Source of the DNA: a virus
Strand: one strand, 5' to 3'
IMG/VR virus record: IMGVR_UViG_3300035698_010051
Span: 1 to 39,077 of that record
Length of the DNA stretch: 39,077 nt
Shown: positions 36,901 through 39,077 of the stretch, one piece after another
How the letters are laid out: each line of letters starts with the position of its first letter
How positions within the stretch are numbered: position 1 is the first letter of the stretch
The notes under the pieces: model-generated
What the model saw: the letters and a program-made list of their open reading frames with translations, nothing else
The model's database searches: none
What the model was told of the DNA's origin: nothing
Program-made: the position numbers and the translations under genes

Positions 36901-39077
36901 GGCTCGGACTGATTTCCGGCGGGCTCGCGACCGATCCGGTGTATCTCGCGATGGACCCGGCGGACGCGATAGACGAGGCCATGCGCGCACTTGCGAAGTA
37001 CGGCGCCATCCGGCACCGGTCTCCGGCGGACATCCGGCAGGCACTCGATGAGCTGCAGCGTGACTATGACGAGGGTGTCGCGGCGATTGCCGAAGCACGT
37101 CAGCGCCGACGCGACCGAATGGGACCGATCCGCGAAACGATTGCGGCGGCCGTACGCACAGCACCCCTGGTCGGTCGCCAGGACGGTTTGAAAGCGGGGC
37201 TGAAAAAGCTGGCACGCGGCAACTATGACTTCTATCAAGGGATGCGTGATCTTGTACGTTTCGCCAAGGGCGACCTGCACGAAGATGCAGTTGACGCGAT
37301 CATGAACCTGTCGATGCAGATTCAGGAGTCACACGATGCCTACCACGCCTATGTAGGGCGAACGCGTGAGGCCATTGCCGCCGCTGTTAAAGAGATATAC
37401 GGGCACTGGGACGTTGAGAAAGTGCTGAAGGATCTGGAAAAGCCGCTGGCAACGTTACAGCAGTTCTCGCGCAATCCCGAAGGCCGCGTGCAACTGTCGC
37501 ACTCGAACCTGCTGGCGATAATCGCGATGCTCGATCAGGAGCACTTTGCGCGCAACGCAGAGAAGTTCGACCGCGCCGGAACATACCTGGCCGACCTGAA
37601 GGCGGCGGTTTCCGAGCAAGATCTGAAGTTCCTGGACTGGCTGCGTGAGTCCTATCACGACAACCGCCCGGAGATTTCCGCCAAGAGCGTGGACGTAAAC
37701 GGTGTCCCCGTCGTCTCCCCGGACGCGCTCTATCATCCGGGCAAGGTAGCACGCGAAGCGGCGGGGCTCGCCGAGTTCCATTACACCCTGCAACTCGCGC
37801 CGGAAACCTTCGAACAACGGCGCCGGCACAACTGGGATCTTGACGAAACCGCCAGTGTTGTCGGACTGTACCATCTGTATGCCGACCGGAACGCGCGGTT
37901 CCTCAGTCACGTCGATCTTGCGCAGGATATGCGCTATGTGTTCGGGCATCCGGACACGCGTCGCGCGATCGAATCGCGCATCGGCAAAAAGGGCGCAGCA
38001 CAGTTGCTGGAATACATCACAAAAGTCGTGCGCGGCCGCAACTTCGACAAGGGCACCGCAGGCCATGAAGTGCATTCAAGGGTGCGCGGCATCAGCACGC
38101 TTACAGTAATGAGTGGCAATGTCGGCTCCGGCATCCGCCAACTCTGCGCAGTCGGCGGTGTGCCTATGGCGGCCGGCGCAATGAACAGCGCGAAAGCGGT
38201 TGCATGGCAGATTGCGCACCCCAAGCGCTGGCGGCAGATCGTCAACGAGATGAAAAAGAACCCATCATTCCGCCAGTGGGCAACGCGCGGCTACCTCGAA
38301 GCTGTGGACAACGCTATGCACGGAACAGATCCGCTGACGCGGTTCCTGCAGCTCGGCATGGTCGTGCAGTCGGCAGGCATCCAGGGCGCGACGTTTCTTG
38401 TTGTGCCGGGCCTGTACGAGGCGCGCAAGAAAGACCTCATCGGGCAGGGGCTCACGCCTGAGCATGCCGCCGAAAGAGCGATGACCTGGGCGAACTGGCT
38501 GGTGCATCATACGCAGGGCAGTGCACAGACAGCAACAACCGCGATTGAGATGCTGAGCAGGGAAGAGGCGGGGAAGTGGATCATGATGTACACCGGTCCG
38601 CTGACGCAGTTGTACGGTTGGGAGCAGCGTGCGTTCCGTGAGGTAGCGGCGGGCACACCTGGAGCTAAACGGCAGATCGGCAATGTACTGCTCGCCAATC
38701 ACGTTGTTATCCCGAGCTTGTATATGCTTGGCATGGCATTGCAGTCGACGGTAGTTGGCAAGTTCCGCGACCGCCCCGACAAAGAAGTAGAACGGCTGCT
38801 AAAGCGGTGGGCGGCCATGATGGTACTCGGTCCCGTGGGAGGCGTGTTCCTGCTCGGGCCTGTTATCGAAACCTTCGTAGACATAGGGTTCGGCCAATCA
38901 TTCGGCGGCGGTGGCATGCCGGTAGTCGAGCAGCTTACGCGCCTCGGCGCTTCCGGTTACAGCCTGATGGAACATACGCTTATCGACTGGGATCCGGTGG
39001 AGATGGCGAAGGACTGGAACCGGATTATGAGTCAGGTTTCCGCGCCCTGGCGCGACACGAGCCGGGCAATTGAAAAC
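30981..39077 (+). CDS. Giant multidomain virion (ejection) protein resembling phage polyvalent proteins (partial, >2699 aa)
   Basis: GTG 30981 overlaps the preceding stop and the frame runs uninterrupted to the window end. Residues ~1-640 are helical with long hydrophobic patches (candidate membrane/conduit region). An acidic Ala/Pro/Glu linker follows (~640-720). A zincin-like segment has H-E-Q-S-H at 786-790 followed by A-G-L-S-G-L-F-G. A module around 1121-1275 carries A-G-Y-V-L-P-D-G-R-M-L-D-F-S-G (from 1154) and M-D-H-R-E-I (1180), which I recognise from phage polyvalent proteins. Another at ~1390-1570 resembles LPD3/BECR-fold modules. The rest is mainly helical, and hydrophobic again near the end, resembling LPD38-type C-termini. 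It occupies the T7 gp16 slot, so ejection into the host is expected. No lytic transglycosylase motif was seen. Confidence 0.75.
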   Translation, partial: MSVFDQESVASGLLGTGSGFVNPNVLPPPEGFDALAVQPGSGSLAFPSGTMPSGPIDHGKALNLILGDFFGPDPYGVLEDEANASDDPVQFKRHRAMEHFLASRFAEPIEAVQGDFDLYLREWFGPDRSEADAYRSMLSLTGHEEDPFVPRVPKEPEGPSFGARLPGILAGNVRKAGDVVRTVAGAVVGEDATQEIPALAVQTVAGAVKDIYKMGGGLSPEEVERRNEWDRQGKPVSYRGHKNFLRGAMGTVASALISQPQYALYALGFNQAAARLTELAGEANRQFGPLPVTARGVREKSGTWEYYVSQEFWTSTMPQTGTSMAVFLGELWAFAGIAQAFGVASPMLQYTMGAVASSTLESAWNAGQTMTDITGGGGVRLTDAQDEALCAVEALPEDMQGFILNAAGMSAAIGYRKALSATHDERLARDGADKVFWTTLPMNIAFDLLSAGAGVAGVRGWKAGFRASGVLSASAAGYFQAEQELKQDTIQNDALPAVVAGRAISLGLLPTDTVRALLPGGDPEARDTAVATLLLGGKSAIVGSAFDAANAKHLADLESHQKRYMGTLKQAADAGSVVARAQYEALSRPVPGNDKSTARSLGVYFNRLRDMAARRFVGITADVAAADTADDVGAIDPDGVTADEIAAMADEIETQMEEDRQWFDEHPAVEEDAAGVETAEPPVVDDAAVAPVSAEPDTAESAADTAAEPGPVEQVRSVLAVLESLNPAARKMRVISEAEIPAAYKARLQEGQHIRGYLDTATGEQVIVGDAIQGDVVRYVVGKWAHEQSHAGLSGLFGADTAGRDAFLDWVQRSIDPEALAGLIDKTGMTADETRADPQKAMRVSAEEYLARLAEKVATDGPQALNAKQSGIWGAVKGAIGKLLRTLAQKAGVPLTLTDADLEEIAVSMLRAAGVERTPQLAEPQTGAEPPPIPASAPAQHAAFTPSNQLQLARDAVRKLYLTPSDRRELKDAGINLSPRYVTGNSAHGMNWDQAGQLIAREYPGLGLSEDNTDIAEVARLFVGKAADFEVPDTSGQPGVVEARELAVGDAFTGPDGEEEIVVEKRADGSIVTADGIVRQHDGSAIVAAEEEVGRATADEMDDAEEMVARHEADAGGVTRFDIGDDRTFSEAEIAAVFKSAVKNMGLTKDIREAGYVLPDGRMLDFSGKRDGGDSGVRYMDHREIDYDGAEGYNEPMVKFLRMGALRIDANLGMVSAEAPLSSKQRQAAELVLADGGWVDGERKDMKRYYVEVVDGSKARRALGELQRFLKGEDVESHTLFSIDADAQGTFAGLLGDVGLKRLEQYAAGVLDMPKLPDWAKAKARNTIAKARSGAITDPQAAYDDLTRTLNAAAKMADRTPSRGVQQQGDLFGGTGPGQGTLFSIEDDARRLVGSMRYARGSTMARSAAAEFLNKPLHNRETGIVATVSGSSLGKMLSRSAVDQSISPQAHMQAVANLDRLFPVAIPRLTRSDRNNDPTVKALHHFSVPMPFDSDVLHVKIMAKEFRQSGQGTRLYLVQAVEIVKPASWLKVQPTSSETTPGYDPLAGFNGKIQQFTDAVKAAMETQAGDDIRFDIGDAEASAPPSVGARERVVALVLAERDLHARPLGVRAVGNRLEALGLPRTSAAAVMDEAKAIADGFRAERADVARDEDILDALLTKELRTAFTSGMDTAADTGAAQQRQIENAYRQIEMWKRKRVQALAASRPGLSDAELAAAGQSNLSQRMADVVDTWVPPGKKAHAPQAEEAQPEKNAKHDAADADEFDAATLDAAEHAEEDVALAPLPAELPSDPVDLAALKQTIAERAAAKLTAEGYKVRGNGNTDPVLRKEIAVTWARLLRGAAWEHVPHGAQREWIVDALRRLELQPPTVAGAGRRVSQLAYWLSRAAIKADADVIVKRIDKLLKLKRVKSKGSTRTELIKREIEPAAKAWLRLVKSVYKVGEVKSKELLDTLRALDEQWDLGQIDADTLRERLGLISGGLATDPVYLAMDPADAIDEAMRALAKYGAIRHRSPADIRQALDELQRDYDEGVAAIAEARQRRRDRMGPIRETIAAAVRTAPLVGRQDGLKAGLKKLARGNYDFYQGMRDLVRFAKGDLHEDAVDAIMNLSMQIQESHDAYHAYVGRTREAIAAAVKEIYGHWDVEKVLKDLEKPLATLQQFSRNPEGRVQLSHSNLLAIIAMLDQEHFARNAEKFDRAGTYLADLKAAVSEQDLKFLDWLRESYHDNRPEISAKSVDVNGVPVVSPDALYHPGKVAREAAGLAEFHYTLQLAPETFEQRRRHNWDLDETASVVGLYHLYADRNARFLSHVDLAQDMRYVFGHPDTRRAIESRIGKKGAAQLLEYITKVVRGRNFDKGTAGHEVHSRVRGISTLTVMSGNVGSGIRQLCAVGGVPMAAGAMNSAKAVAWQIAHPKRWRQIVNEMKKNPSFRQWATRGYLEAVDNAMHGTDPLTRFLQLGMVVQSAGIQGATFLVVPGLYEARKKDLIGQGLTPEHAAERAMTWANWLVHHTQGSAQTATTAIEMLSREEAGKWIMMYTGPLTQLYGWEQRAFREVAAGTPGAKRQIGNVLLANHVVIPSLYMLGMALQSTVVGKFRDRPDKEVERLLKRWAAMMVLGPVGGVFLLGPVIETFVDIGFGQSFGGGGMPVVEQLTRLGASGYSLMEHTLIDWDPVEMAKDWNRIMSQVSAPWRDTSRAIEN

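Noticed and set aside
36096-37280. Antisense frame of 394 codons opposite the giant gene
   Set aside because: Composition typical of complement of helical coding sequence. No RBS and no family resemblance.
1-39077. CRISPR arrays, diversity-generating retroelement, insertion sequences
   Set aside because: No regularly spaced repeats, no reverse transcriptase or template/variable repeats, and no transposase were seen. BPP-1-like structural genes prompted the DGR check, but the relevant tail region lies outside the window.
1-39077. T7-type RNA polymerase or N4-type virion RNA polymerase in the giant gene
   Set aside because: No T/DxxGR-like or other polymerase motifs were noticed in the visible 2699 residues. 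The part beyond the window cannot be judged.

Overview
This window looks like about 39 kb of a temperate podovirus (short-tailed phage) genome, moderately GC-rich. No host chromosomal genes were recognised. Both ends lie inside phage virion genes: the left edge cuts the C-terminus of a tail-type protein, and the right edge cuts a giant virion gene that is still open after 2699 codons. A serine integrase sits internally between the lysis-side genes and the early operon. This suggests a free, circular or circularly permuted phage genome, or a window cut from one, rather than an integrated prophage with its junctions in view. The host cannot be named. Canonical Shine-Dalgarno sites, a lipobox protein and a T7-like set of internal virion proteins point to a bacterial, probably Gram-negative, host.

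Layout. (1) 1-1.8 kb, + strand: end of a DNRLRE-type tail protein, a small basic Gly-rich protein, a lipoprotein, a YiiX-like papain-fold hydrolase and a small one-TM holin-like protein. (2) 1.8-15.2 kb, - strand, read leftward from the immunity region: an HTH protein, small genes, an embedded tRNA-Met(CAU), a RecF/Rad50-like ATPase, a Sak4-like ATPase, a DUF669-like ssDNA-binding candidate, an SF2 helicase, a PAPS-reductase-like PP-loop protein, a primase-helicase fusion, RusA, several small genes (DUF4326, HTH, DUF5681) and finally the serine integrase. Many junctions are ATGA/TGATG couplings, so this is essentially one early operon. (3) 15.2-17.5 kb, + strand: a CI/LexA-like repressor behind a visible promoter/operator, a multi-pass membrane protein, a DUF3467-like protein and a MazF/PemK-type toxin-antitoxin pair. 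These are probable lysogeny and conversion genes. (4) 17.5-39.1 kb, + strand: TerL, T7-type portal, Bbp19-like protein, scaffold, major capsid, Bbp16-like cement protein, an unidentified structural protein, tail tubular proteins A and B (adaptor and nozzle), then gp13-, gp14- and gp15-like internal virion proteins and the giant protein in the gp16 position.

How it works together (inference). CI represses the divergent early operon. After induction or infection, the primase-helicase, helicase, Sak4/SSB-like and RusA genes replicate and recombine the genome using host polymerases; no DNA or RNA polymerase gene is present. TerL, portal and scaffold package DNA into a T7-like head. The internal proteins are expected to be ejected into the host ahead of the DNA. 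The giant protein carries an HExxH zincin-like segment and modules resembling those of phage polyvalent proteins, so it may deliver effector activities at entry.

Most notable observations: the giant multidomain ejection-protein candidate with a repeated F-[S/D]-I junction motif; an initiator-like phage tRNA with C33 and an A1:U72 pair; the same inserted module of about 65 residues in two neighbouring virion proteins; FN3-like and discoidin-like insertions in the tail nozzle; and a toxin-antitoxin pair between the immunity and packaging genes.
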